The notes under the pieces were generated by a model, which did not search any database, was not told the DNA's origin, and saw only the letters and a list, made by a program, of their open reading frames with translations. This document shows positions 51,001 through 62,079 of a stretch of 64,000 nucleotides of DNA, piece by piece; position 1 is the stretch's first letter; each line of letters starts with the position of its first letter. The stretch spans positions 52,013,214 to 52,077,213 of the forward strand of contig CM023537.1 in NCBI GenBank assembly GCA_013350335.1, read 5' to 3'. Origin of the DNA: Chimonanthus salicifolius. Its lineage: Eukaryota > Streptophyta > Magnoliopsida > Laurales > Calycanthaceae. The position numbers and the translations under genes were made by a program.

Positions 51001-52413
51001 TGAATCCCCTGTCCAAATGCACTCATCCTCCTCATTTGGGAAAATTAGAGAGAAATCCACCAACATTGCTTTAAGTTCACCTAGACTTTTTATGTTCTAG
51101 AACTCTGAGCTCCTTCTTAAAAAGAATATTCCAATGAACCCTAGTATCCTCAAGGTAGCAATAATCATGGACTTTCGCTTTTCTATTGCAAGATGCATGG
51201 TATTGTTGATATTTATGGAAAAAAAGAAAACTAGAGGAAAGAAGAATTTGATGAATATTTTATTCAATTTTTATAAGATTTACAAGAAATCGAAGAGCCT
51301 TTTTTAAAGAGGAGTTATACACCAAAAAAGGAAAGACTATACATAAGGACGGTCATCTCTGTATGTACAATAGGCTGCACGAGCATAGATAAATTGTATA
51401 GTTTTACATACTCTGATACTCCCCCTCAAGATGTGGCGAAGATGTCGATCATGCCTAGCTTGACCATTGATTCTTGAAGTTGTTGCCTGGAAACAACTTT
51501 CATCAACATACCTGTTAATTGATCTTTGGACTTGACATAAGGGATGGAGATTGTCTTTAAAGTAACATGATCCTGGAGAAAATGAAGTCAACCTAAATTT
51601 GTTTCATTTGCTCATGGAAAACAGGATTGAAAGCAATGTGCATGGCAACTTGGTTGTCATAAAACATGATCATAGGATCAAGATGTGCAAACCCAATCTC
51701 AAGAAGAAGCTCAAGCCAGAGTAGTTCGGAAATGTTGTTAGCCATGTCTCTCTATTCTGCTTCAACATTGGAACGAGCAACAACATTTTGCTTCTTGTTA
51801 TTCCAAGAAATCAAATTTCCACCCAAGAATATGCAATAATAGGATGTATGGCAACGATCATCTAGAGAACCGACCCAATCTGCGTTTCAGTAGCCATGTA
51901 AGTAGCCATGGGATGAATTAAGAATACCTCAACTAGGGCTTCCTTTCAAATATGAAGAATATAGGAAACAACCTGAAGATGGGTATTTCTTGGTCGAGTG
52001 ATTGTAAGATCAATTTTTCGACTAGCTTTTGATAATATCTAGGATTAGAAAGTAAGTACCATCTGACACATGAAGTTTGGAGTTAGGATTGAACAAAGTG
52101 TCAATGGGCTTGCACCCAAGATGTCTAACCTCTTAAAGAAGATCAATGATATACTTTCACTGGGATAAACAAATCCCTTTGGGCGATCCAACAACTAAAT
52201 CCCAAGAAAATAGCGAAGAGGGCTATAGTCTTTGATGTCAAAAACAGTGTGAAGATGTCTTTTGAGAGAGACAATGGCATCTTCATCATTACCAATAAGA
52301 ACTAAGAAGCATCGATACGGGTGCGTGTATCGGATACGACACGTATCTGATACGGAGATACGACAAATTTTGAAAAATTAGGATACGGGTGCGGTAGGAT
52401 ACGCCAAATTAAA

Positions 52414-52484
<71 letters not shown>

Positions 52485-55400
52485 AATTCCAACATTTACA
52501 AAAAAAATCATAAATTCTACTATGAGATAAAAAGAGTCAACAAATATAAAATAATATAGAATAATAAGATGCTTTGTTCAATTCCTTATAATATATAATT
52601 ATTTATACTATAATTGAATTTTATGTATTTTAGATAGATAATTTTGAATAATATTTGTTAAATGTTAAATGTAATTATAAAATTTAATTTCAATTGAATA
52701 AAATTGTAATTAACTATTTAATTGAGATGTGTACTATTTTAAATAATAATTATGTTAAAATAGTTAATTTAATATTTTAAATAATAACTGTTTAATTGAC
52801 ACAAATCAATAGCATTTAAAATTTTAAATAATCCTTAATAACATTTACCAAATAATTTTTTTAAATAGATAGAAAATATTAAAAATAAAAATATTTTTTA
52901 ATTAGAAAAATAAAAAGAGGTTTTTAATAAAATTAGAAAAAGATGCAAAAAATAAAAATAAGAAAAATAACCATGTGAAAAACAAGAAAAAATTATTTAA
53001 TTAGAAAGAGAAATAAACTATATAAAAAAGACTGAAGAATATTACTAAAAAAGAAATATAAAAAACTTGACTAAAGCTTGCGTTTTACACAATGAAAGAC
53101 ACAAGTTAAAATACCTTGCGTGTCCAACGAAAGAAAGCCCTAGAACGGCTCTAGTTGTGGCGGAAACCAGAGAAAAAAGGCAGAAAAAAAAAATTAAGAA
53201 AACGAAGAAAACGAAGAGCAGAAGAAAGAGGAAGAAATCGAAGAACGGAAGAAGAAAAAAGAGGAAAGATAAAGAAAAAGAGGTATGGAAAAACACTTTC
53301 TCCAAAACCACACACGTCTTTCCCTCTTCCTTTTCCAAGTCTTCCCTTTTTTTACTTTTCCCTTTTTTTTTTCCTTTCTTCTGATCGCACAATTGAACGA
53401 TTTTAAGAGTTTGAATAGTAAGATCTCGAAAATAAGGAAAAATAAATAAAAAAACGTGTGTCGCGTGCCCGGGCGTGTCGCGTGCCGTATCCTCACACAC
53501 CTACACGTATCGGTGACGTATCGGTGGCGTATCCGTATTTAAAAAAATATTTAATTAATTGGGTGCGTATCCGACACGGATACTCGAAGGGTTTACATGT
53601 ATCCGTGCTTCATAGATTAAGAACAATGCCGTCAACACATTTGATTAACACGGTAATATTGGAACCCCACCAATGGACACTCAAGAAGTGATTGGTTTGA
53701 TACTAAATAAAACCATACGCAATCGAGGCCCGATTGACTTCTCAAATCATGCATGGGTGATTGCTTAAAACCATATAGAGCTTTCTTCAGATGACATACT
53801 TTGCCACTTTGTCCAAAAGGAGTGAATCTGGCGGGAGGAAGCATATAAACTTCTTCATGAAAATCACCATGCAGGAAGGCGTTCTAGACATCAAGTTGAT
53901 AAAGAGGCTATTTGAAAGATGCAACAATGGAGATAAGAGCTTGAACTGATGCCATCTTGGCAACAAGAGCAAAAGTCTCCATATATTCTACTCCATATGT
54001 TTGTTTGAAATCCTTTGGTAACCAAATGAGCTTTATATCTGCAATTGAACCATCTGGGTTATACATTAAAGTAAAGACCCATTTGCACCCAACATGGTGT
54101 TTGCTAGGCGGAAGAGATTCTCAAGTTTGGTTCATCTCAAGGGAAGCCAACTCTTCTTCCATACATGGATGTAGAAGTGCTACATCAACCCTCTTAGGTA
54201 TCAAGACAGTCTCAAGAGATGCAAGAAATGCACACTATGATGGTGAAAAGGCATGATATGAGACAAAGTGAGAAATGGGATGATTAGTACAAGTCCATTT
54301 ACCTTTTCGAAGAGAAATAAGTAGATCAAGGTCATTGGAAGGTGGATCGGGTTTCGAAGAAGACATGATGTTGGTAGGCGGAAGAGTAGAACTTTTGGAA
54401 TCTCTTCATGGATAAACTAGAGAAGGCTTGTCTGCAGCTGGAGAGGCAGATATAAGAGGAACCTTTGCATATGACGGTGTTGGAAGAATAATTGGAGAAG
54501 CAGAAGAATCCTTTTGTAGAATCCTTGGTTGAGAAATATGGAGTAAGCTCAAACAATTGAACATCCATTAAAACAAATCATTTGCCAGACATAGGATTGA
54601 AGCACTTATACCCCTTTAGGGATAAGGAGTAACCAACACACATACATTTGATGGGCTTGGCAAATAGCTTATTAGTGGAATGTGAGAAACAAAACGATGT
54701 ATAGAAATGACATCAATGGGCGCTTGTTTTTCAATACTTTAGATGGCATATGATTAATCAAATAACATGCAGTAAGTACAACAGTAAACCAAAAATGTTT
54801 AGGAACATGCATTGTATGCAAAAGAGTTTGAGTTACCTCTGTAAGGTGACGATTTTTATGCTCAACAACTCCATTTTGTTGAGGATTATAAGGACAGGAT
54901 GTTTGTGATTCAATGCCATGTTCCTAGAGATATTGTTGAAACTCAAAAGAGAGGTATTCACAACCATTATCACTGCCTAGAATTTTAATGGGTTTCTGGG
55001 CTTGAGTCTGAACCCATGAATGAAAATGACGAAAATGAGTGAAAACTTCATCCTTTTGTTTCAAAATTAATGAAAATGAGTGAAAACTTCATCCTTCATG
55101 GGGGTAGGTGAGTGTGAGGGTCGGATCCATTAGGCCTATTATTGGCCCCACAAACCAAAGTTTGCATGAAAGCCTCACAAGAACCTTAAGATGTAAAAGA
55201 GGACAAGACAACTAGTACCTAAACTAGTGTTGCAAATGTTAATTGACTTCTATTGTTATAGAGATAAAGGATGTCTCTGAATTTGTTCATTTTCTATCAA
55301 GCATATAAGTACATGATGAAACTCTTGAAAAGAGTGAGAGTCCAAGTTTAAGAAAAAAATGTAATATTTTCAAGAACCACTTTGAGTTCATGCAATCTTG

Positions 55401-57520
55401 AGAAGTCACGTTTCTATGGAGCAACGTATAGAGAAGTTTAGAGAGGAGAATTTTTTTATCTATGGTCTCTATTGATTTGGTGAAGGTCAATGGTAGGATA
55501 GGAACGTGCTGGGCTCAAGCTGGGCTTTGAGTTATGCCAAGCCTCATGGATTAGCAAAGAAAAGCCCGAGCCCGATAAACATCATGAGCCCAATGGGAAG
55601 CTTGAGTCTAAATGGAAGCTCGAAAACAAGATTCTTCCCATGAAGCTTATGATTTGGAAAGAAAGCCATAAAAAATTCAATCACTCATTTTTTTTAAAAT
55701 ATATTTCCATTAAAAACAATGAATTCAGGGGGAAAATTAGAGAGATCTCTTTTTAAAAAAAAACACACATGCACACAAGAGGGAATCATGGTTCTTTCTC
55801 TGTCCCTTTTCCCCAAGTAGAGAGTGAATATGAAAATTAAAAAAAAAGGTGAGATATGAGATGTCTCTCATCAGAGAGAGAGAGAGAGAATGCTTGTGTT
55901 GGAGTGCATGGGAATATGGGATTCAGGGTTTGCTGCTTGCAAATGGCAATGGAAACCATAAATCAAAGTTTTAAATTGGGTCGGTAAAGATTTTTTTAAA
56001 ACTATGATATGTTCATTAATACTACTAAATGAAGTATTTATGTGATATGAGTAATAGATATTTAACAGGTATGCCAGGCTCTTGGGTTTCAAGCTTGAGT
56101 ATGCATGAGCCTGAGCCTAGCCCGAATGCTAATCGGGCTTTTTTGTACAAGCCCAACCCCTATTATAAATTGGGCCGAAAATTGGTCTTCAAGCCAGCCT
56201 TTTCTTAGGCCGGATTCATCAGGCTTTCATGCCAAAATTCCATCCCTAGTCAAGGGTGTGGTGCCAACGTAATTAATTTGGCGCCTATTGAAGAGAGAGT
56301 GCAAGCATGATAAGTGTCGTTATTGCAACATTTTTATTTTCAAATGGAAATGGCAAGGTCATTGAGGACCAGTTTGTTGATATCTCTCAAGGGGTTGATT
56401 GTATCGGCTACCACTTTGTTATGGACACATCTGGTTGCCACAACATATGGGTACCTGTAGGTTTTTGGGTCTTATGCCACCTGAGACATTCCCAGTTATA
56501 CATGGTATTGCATATTTGAATGTTTTGAAAATTGAAATCGTACATTGTAAGAGTTTTTATGGTTTTCTTAAAAGGGGTAAGATCTTTTAAAAATATTTAA
56601 TAAGTAATAACTGTTTTCATATTCTATGCACTTGGTCTTCAAAACTTTATTGGTAAAATGACAAAAGATGATAGTATTGTATATATAACTCGATTGTCAT
56701 TTATGTAACTGTCGCTTGAGATTAAAAAAGAAAGTCATATAAATGGCTTGCTATTGCATGCGATCATAGATAGCTTATAAGACAATTTTTTTGAAAACTG
56801 ACTTGGATAATGGAGGAGAATCATATTTTGGTAAATCTAACACTTAACTAATAAAAATTGTGAGGTTGTAAAAAAAATTATATCATATTATAAGATCCAA
56901 ATCATTCTCCTTAAAAATCACATCATATCATAAAATTCAAATTATAAATTGTAAGATTTTAACAACTGTGGTAACACTGACTGACTGATTCTTTTATTGT
57001 TCTTAGTTTACAATTTCTTTAAAAAAATTCTCTTTCAACATACTTGATTGATTGTATGAGTACAGTTCATGAGTTCTCATTCCTTGATGAATCTTATTGC
57101 TTATTTAGATTCCATACCATTAAACTTCTGTCACATACTACTGCATCCTCAATGGTTTGTGCAGATTGTGGAAAACGTGACACTGAAGTTGGTGAAGAAA
57201 TGGAGAAGAATTTTACCGATCTCCTGTCAGAGGAGTTGAAGCTACGGGAAGCTGCATCTCAAGAAAGTCAGAGGCGTGCTGACATGGCACTGCTGGAGAC
57301 GAAGAAGATTGCATCTCAGTATCAGAAAGAAGCGGACAAATGTAATTCAGGAATGGAAACCTGTGAAGAGGCCAGAGAAAAAGCTGAAGCTGCTCTTCGA
57401 GACCAAAAGGGGCTTTCTGAAATGTGGGAGATGAGAGCTCGTAAACGAGGATGGAAAGAAAGATCTTTTAAAGCATCTTCTTTACGGAGAACTCTAGGAA
57501 ATTTGAGATCTGCAATCTGA
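48063..57520 (+). CDS. DUF1068-type membrane-anchored coiled-coil protein
   Basis: Three exons join in frame to 199 aa: 48063-48282, 49579-49602 and 57165-57520, with GT...AG introns. Exon 1 encodes a short N-tail (MGGGDGNGANCNPRVLK), a hydrophobic anchor (about residues 17-35, VVVIAIVLAAYIVGPPLYW) and a Cys-rich stretch (CAPCVCDC). The 24-nt exon 2 gives GLSNNSF. Exon 3 starts DCGKRDTEV and continues as a charged helical region with LLSEELKLREAAS, IASQYQKEADKCNSGMETCE and EAREKAEAALRDQK, the signature of the plant DUF1068 family. Family members are about 180-200 aa and of unclear biochemical role; the layout suggests a type II or signal-anchored endomembrane protein with a coiled coil. Intron 2 (7.5 kb) is filled with transposons. 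No lesion in the frame. Confidence 0.92.
49980..51190 (-). mobile_element. LINE C-terminal fragment (zf-RVT and RNase H), in intron 2 of the DUF1068 gene
   Basis: On the minus strand, successive pieces in shifting frames give PNEEDECIWTGDSLGNYIVR, then LAWKDLAPLRVQVFVWCALK with GKILTRVGLSRQGI (the zf-RVT domain after LINE reverse transcriptase). Next come LWAIWKERNSIVF and, further on (50160-50340), GIDGVVHDLEG with an EESNKVEL-type RNase H motif. The order fits a plant L1 element. Several frameshifts and stops show it is dead. The 3' end is probably near 49790-49980. Confidence 0.8.
51204..55080 (-). mobile_element. Truncated Ty1/copia element, in intron 2 of the DUF1068 gene
   Basis: The 3' LTR lies at 51204-51418; its ends on the minus strand are TATCAGAGT (expected TGT) and ATCAACA. 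A polypurine tract CTTGAGGGGGAG sits beside it. Moving right, the minus strand reads copia RNase H and reverse transcriptase pieces (such as GKVCHLKKALYGFKQSP near 53760-53800) and integrase pieces near 54850-55010 with a PQQNGV-type motif. Coding is broken by many frameshifts. Gag and the 5' LTR are absent, so the copy ends near 55080. It is split by another element at 52303-53615. Confidence 0.82.
52303..53615. mobile_element. Non-autonomous TIR element nested in the copia fragment
   Basis: The left end TAAGAAGCATCGATACGG and the reversed right end TATGAAGCACGGATAC are imperfect inverted repeats. They are followed inwards by GGATACG/CGTATCC words on both sides. Flanks AATAAGAAC (52294-52302) and ATTAAGAAC (53616-53624) match at 8 of 9 positions. 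Removing the element rejoins the copia sequence as AAGAACAATGCCG. The inside has a 60-bp AT microsatellite (52420-52481) and a purine-rich block with no recognisable transposase. The 8-9 bp duplication allows Mutator-like or hAT. Confidence 0.78.
55494..56248. mobile_element. hAT-like MITE rich in GGGCTTGAGCCC-type words
   Basis: The left end TAGGATAGGAACGTG and the reversed right end TAGGGATGGAATTTTGG start alike. Flanking GTCAATGG (55486-55493) and GTCAAGGG (56249-56256) match at 7 of 8, a hAT-sized duplication. Inside are CCCGAGCCCGATAAAC, AGCCTGAGCCTAGCCCG and AATCGGGCTTTTTT. Bases 55877-55890 are a short GA microsatellite. Non-coding. Confidence 0.7.
56257..57164. other. Remaining part of DUF1068 intron 2
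   Basis: AT-rich intron sequence ending in a T-rich tract and the acceptor GTTTGTGCAG at 57164. No feature recognised. Confidence 0.45.
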
Positions 57521-58121
57521 CCAAATATATTCACGACACGGTCCAGCATTCTATACTTCTTTATCGGTTGGTGCAGGATGAACATGATTGATGAGATGCT
57601 ACTCAGACAGGATTAAGGATTTTGATATGTACATTTGGGATCCTATGGTGGCACCTATCCTACTTAATCCGGATACAAAATTCATTTGTTGTTCAGTCTG
57701 CCAAGTTGCTAAACTTTATTATTAGTACTTCATACTGGAGTTATTCCTCTGTGAAGGAGATGAGGACTCCTTGTTAAGATTTTGGAAGGTCAAGCTTGAG
57801 TTTTGCCGTGTAGTTTAGCATGTCCATTGGTATTTCTCGTTAGTCCAAAATCTGACTTCAATTTCATATAAAGATGCTTACAATTTTCAATATTTTCTGT
57901 ACTTTCAACCATACACAATAATGAAACACGTGTGATGATATAAAGGTCTTAGACGGCCTTAACCAAGAATTGTTACATTGTTCTTGATGGGTCACTGCCC
58001 ATAAAATTATGTGATTGAATAGAATGTCTACATTCTCTTTCCAGTCATGCATTTGCTGGATATGCCAATTTGATGGTTTTATACTTTTTGACTCTTTGAT
58101 TGGAGAATCTGGATTGATCAG
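57521..58121 (+). other. 3' UTR and downstream sequence of the DUF1068 gene
   Basis: Starts after the TGA at 57518-57520. The 3' UTR probably runs a few hundred bases, but no clear AATAAA was found. The inverted duplication begins at about 58122. Confidence 0.35.
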
Positions 58122-58451
58122 TGATGAATACCATAAAATTACCATTTTACCTTTCAAATATTAAATTAATTAATCTTTATTTTGTAAATATTAGATATGT
58201 TTAATATATTTTTGAGTTTTGCATAATTTTTTGGAAAATACAATAATTGGAATAAAAATTTGAGAAAATGGGCCACAATATCAAATTTGGAAAGTGGTTA
58301 ATTTTACAAAATCATGCCATCAACATCTGCCTCTGAAACGGTCCGTGTTTGTGCATTCCCAACCGACTGGGTTTGAAAGGGATTGGGATTAGTCCACATT
58401 GCAATTCAGACGGAGCACTGACCAAGTCCTAAGAAGTGATAATTTTTCAAG

Positions 58452-58923
58452 GAGGGTGGAGTGCTAAAGTAGAGCAGGAAGAAAGGGCTTGTCGAGCAGA
58501 GGACGCATTGAGGAAGATGAGAATGAACAATGCCAGTACAGTTGAGAGGCTTCAGGAAGAAATTAACTGGCTTTCCATGCAAATATCATCAACATTTGAA
58601 GCAAATGAGAAGCTTGCAATGCAGGCTTTAACAGAAGCTAGTGAACTACGCCTACAGAAAAGTCATCTAGAAGAGTTGTTGGAGAGGGCTAATGAAGACC
58701 TTGGGCCGGTGAAGGATCGATATGAAGAAAAAGATGCTAGAGCTTTCGAACCAGTGTGATTTTCAAAACAATCAGAACAACTGCTAGCAGATCTTGAAGA
58801 TAAATCCAAGGAGCTTGAGAATCTAAAGAAATCTATCGAAGCAAGAGACGCTTCCTTATCACAAGAATCGCCCACGCAGCAGTCTGGGCACTGCTCGATG
58901 TTGGTGGTGGAGCACGGTTGAAG
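58452..58923 (+). pseudogene. Coiled-coil (USO1/NT-C2-like) gene fragment, left arm
   Basis: The frame starts right after an acceptor-like ATTTTTCAAG with GGWSAKVEQEERACRAEDAL, then RLQEEINWLS, STFEANEKLAMQALTEASEL, HLEELLERANEDLG and FEPV before TGA at 58757-58759. After that stop, a shifted reading continues as SEQLLADLEDKSKELENLK. This resembles one internal stretch of plant long coiled-coil proteins related to USO1/myosin-heavy-chain-like NT-C2 proteins; that assignment is from memory of the family. It keeps intron-like flank sequence, so it was copied from DNA and not from mRNA. No promoter or start is evident. Confidence 0.7.
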
Positions 58924-58928
58924 ACTGA

Positions 58929-59165
58929 TGGGATCCGGCGGAACAGAGGGGCGCAATGTGGACTGGAGACTAAATGATTATGAAGAGTATTCTTCAATTG
59001 ATGAAGGCCAGTGCAGACTCAAATGTTTGAATGATTGCTTCTGTGCTGTCGCTGTCTACACAGAACAGGGTAGTTGTTGGAAGAAGAAGCTGTCTCTCTC
59101 AAATGGGTAGATGGATATCGATGTCTCAAGAAAGACTTTCATCAAAATATGCAAAGGAAGGGTTG
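58929..59165 (+). pseudogene. PAN/apple-domain fragment of a G-type lectin receptor kinase
   Basis: The frame reads [20 protein letters not shown], then [14 protein letters not shown] and [12 protein letters not shown]. Then TAG, followed in the same frame by MDIDVSRKTFIKICKG. The spacing of Cys residues and the WKKK.PLSNG-type block match the PAN domain of plant S-domain (G-type lectin) receptor-like kinases of the RLK1 group. Lectin, transmembrane and kinase parts are absent. It sits in the left arm of the inverted duplication and is missing from the right arm. Confidence 0.75.
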
Positions 59166-60106
59166 AAGCTGGATGTAGATAGTGAAGATAAGGATAAGAA
59201 AGAAAAGAAAAGAGTTTGAATGAGATACTGAAGAAGGAATGGTGTTAGCACATCCTGGTTAAAATGAAAACTACCGTGTATGTAGAAGAAACGAAGAAAG
59301 TTAAGGAAAAACGAAGAACAAAGATAAAGAAGCGGGCATATTATCCCATAATTATGGCCTAAACTATAAAATATTCTAAAATTATAAAATATAATTCAAG
59401 TTCATCATTTATTAAAATTCTAATTAGAAAAATTGCGTCGTCCATTAAAACAGAATTTTTCAATTTAAACCTTAGACTTAAGTGAGATTTACAATTACAT
59501 TTTCCAAATCTAAAATAAGATGTTCTTGGAAAAAATCTTAGACTGAAAAAAGGTGCAAGTTCCACCGATCATAATAGGAGTTCTACTTTTTCTTGAAAAA
59601 CTCTAAAAATAATTTGTTTCATAATATTCATAAAAAGAACTAAAATAAATTAAAAAACCATCACCATATAATATTTAGTAATGGGAAACACCATAAATCT
59701 AAAGAATCTACCATAAATTTCATTTAAAATTTGAAATATAAGAAAAAATAATCATTTGAAACTCATTACATAAAAAAAAAAAAACTTAAAAGAAATTAAA
59801 TATTTTTCTCTGTTCTCAGCTGTCCAACTTCAGCTCCTTCAATGCCTTGCCTGGTTCACTGTTCAATGGACCTAAAGTCATCAATTTATAGGAGTGAGAA
59901 GAAATGACATGATTTATGTGGAACCCATTCAAATTTAGCTTTAGCATATTGTTTCCCTCTTCCTTATCTCATTCGGTTATCTCTTTCCAGCAGAACCGCC
60001 TTCTTCTTATCCCTTTTTTTTCTCTAGAGCTAACACACTCCTTATCTCTCTCTGTTCTTCGTTTCTCCTTATCTTTCTTCCTTCCTTTCTTCTACATACA
60101 CGGCAG

Positions 60107-60580
60107 CTTCAACCGTGCTCCACCACCAACATAGAGCAGTGCCCAGACTGCTGCGTGGGCGATTCTTGTGATAAGGAAGCATCTCTTGCTTCGACAGATT
60201 TCTTTAGATTCTCAAGCTCCTTGGATTTAACTTCAAGATCTGCTAGCAGTTGTTCTGTTTGTTTTGAAAATCACACTGGTTCGAAACCTCTAGCATCTTT
60301 TTCTTCATATCGATCCTTCACCACCCCAAGGTCTTCATTAGCCCTCTCCAACAACTCTTCTAGATGACTTTTCTGTAGGCGTAGTTCACTAGCTTCTGTT
60401 AAAGCCTGCATTGCAAGCTTCTCATTTGCTTCAAATGTTGATGACATTCGCATGGAAAGCCGGTTAATTTCTTCCTGAAGCCTTTCAGCTGTACTGGCAT
60501 TGTTCATTCTCATCTTCCTCAATGCCTCCTCTGCTCGACAAGCCCTTTCTTCCTGCTCTACTTTAGCACTCCACCCTCCT
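60107..60580 (-). pseudogene. Coiled-coil (USO1/NT-C2-like) gene fragment, right arm
   Basis: Inverted copy of the left-arm fragment with the same start (GGWSAKVEQEERACRAEEAL), the same conserved helices and the same premature TGA after FEPV. Residues that differ here (RLQEEINRLSM, NEDLGVVKDRYEEKDARGF) look more like the family than the left copy's (NWLSM, GPVKD), so this arm appears closer to the source. Its inner end reads CACGGTTGAAGCTGCCGTG on the minus strand, without the PAN insert. Confidence 0.7.
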
Positions 60581-60912
60581 TGAAAAATTATCACTTCTTA
60601 GGACTTGGTCGGTGCTTCGTCTGGGTTGCAATGTGGACTAATCCCAATCCCTTTCAAACCCAGTAGGTACTGAATGCACAAGCACGGACTGTTTCAGAGG
60701 CAGATGTTGATGGCATGATTTTGTAAAATTAACCACTTTCCAAATTTGACATTGTGGCCCATTTTCTCCAATTTTTATCCCAATTTCTTGTATTTTCTAA
60801 AATATTATGCAAAACTCAAAAATATATTAAACATATCTAATAAAGACTAATTAATCTAATATTTAAATGGTAAAATGGTAGTTTTATGGTGTTCATCAAT
60901 CAGCATCTACTG

Positions 60913-62079
60913 TTATTCCCTTCTGATGAGGTTCATGGCTTGCAAGAGTGTCTTTCTAAACCTCAACAGGTCAAGCTTCACATTCTGCCCATCTAAATAC
61001 AGAGCCCTGCTGACCCTATAACCCTGCAAATGAATAGATGCAGGATCGACAAAAACTGTGTGGTTGAGAGGGTATTTCTCTGAAAGTGAGCTTTCATTTG
61101 GTGTGATCTTGTATTCCAGATAATTTATGCCCATTGATTGTGCAGGATCACCGTAATATACTGTGGAAGGCCATTCCAACCCCACGGGTACCACCTGCAC
61201 CAGCACTGCTCCTGCACGAAGGAACAACTCGTTTGTCATGCCAGCCCCATGAGTCCCTACCAGCACATCGCAAGAGTACACTGCCTGGGCAAACTCATCT
61301 AGATTTGACACCTGCTGAGGCGAAGCGACACTTGCTTGGAAACCCATTTCCATGGCCATTATGATCAATTCTTCCTCATTCAATATCATTCGTGAATTGG
61401 TTCTTGAGATGAGGATGAGGGCGGGCTTTTTAGTTACGAGCCCCCTGTCTTCTGTTTTGCTGCTTGTTTCAGGGAGAGTGAGTTCTGAAGGAAATGCTGA
61501 AGTCAAATATGGAGTAACCGCTAGGAACATCAGATGCATTGCAGGTGAGATCTCCATGATACTTGATTCCAATCACTGCACCTGTGAAGCAGTGCACTCT
61601 TCCATCTTTGCTCATGTCGATGGGATCATAGGCTGAGAGGTGGGTCAGAATTCTGCGGTATTTAGTAACCCAGTTGGGTTTGAAATCAGTGATAACAAAC
61701 TTGAGCTGGGATCGGAAATGGTGGGATGTGAGGAAAAGGGGAATGAGGATATCATTGAAGTCATGGAACATATTGGTGGAGAACCCACCGGAGGAGAAGA
61801 TTATCGCAGGGACAGTATGATTGACTTGGCAAGCTGGGCTCCCAGTACCGTTGACCGTCAGAAGTTCGACTTGAGTCACTTGTGACATGCATAAACTGTC
61901 CGTTTTAAGCGGATAGGGGCGAATCTTATGTTCTTCTGCAGGCAGAGGATTGCTGGAAGATGCATAGATTCTTGCCGTTGCAGTGTCTATTTTAACACTG
62001 TTCTTTACAGCACACACATCTGTGAGTGGTTCAGTGACACATGAAATACCATTGCTGTCAAGCTCACGTCGATCATTAC
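60913..62079 (-). pseudogene. GT61 glycosyltransferase, C-terminal exon with one frameshift
   Basis: The exon begins after an acceptor at 62080-62081 (TCAG on the minus strand) and ends at TAA (60913-60915), about 388 codons. Read in order: GISCVTEPLTDVCAVKNSV, FSSGGFSTNMFHDFNDIL, GRVHCFTGAVIGIKYHG and GYSIFDF. The frame then shifts and resumes as ETSSKTEDRGLVTKKPALIL, LISRTNSR, CDVLVGTHGAGMTNELFLRA and VPVGLEWPSTVYYG. These are hallmarks of GT61 (DUF563) enzymes, Golgi xylosyl- or arabinosyltransferases acting on xylan side chains or N-glycans. The shift (two bases missing or one extra, near 61485-61495) would end translation at 61469. The N-terminal anchor exon is not in the window or not recognisable. 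Everything else in the exon is intact, so the lesion is recent or an assembly error. Confidence 0.85.

Larger units (their letters stand above)
58122..60898. repeat. Large inverted duplication carrying captured gene fragments
   Basis: The left arm (58122-58923, continuing 59272-59335) is the inverse of the right arm (about 60035-60898). Outer ends are TGATGAATACC and its inverse GGTGTTCATCA. Arms share GAGAAAATGGGCCACAAT, AAGTGATAATTTTTCAAGGA and the gene fragment described separately. The left arm is interrupted by about 350 bp (58924-59271) that the right arm lacks. About 700 bp of AT-rich spacer lies between the arms. Over the gene fragment the two translations differ at about 7 of 107 residues. 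No terminal motif or target duplication of a known transposon was found. Confidence 0.88.

Noticed and set aside
53045..53500. Overlapping Lys/Arg-rich or Phe-rich open stretches on both strands
   Set aside because: They come from a purine-rich low-complexity block inside the nested TIR element; no motif or codon signal.
55080..55485. Possible 5' LTR of the truncated copia element
   Set aside because: No match to the 51204-51418 LTR and no primer-binding site; the element simply ends near 55080.
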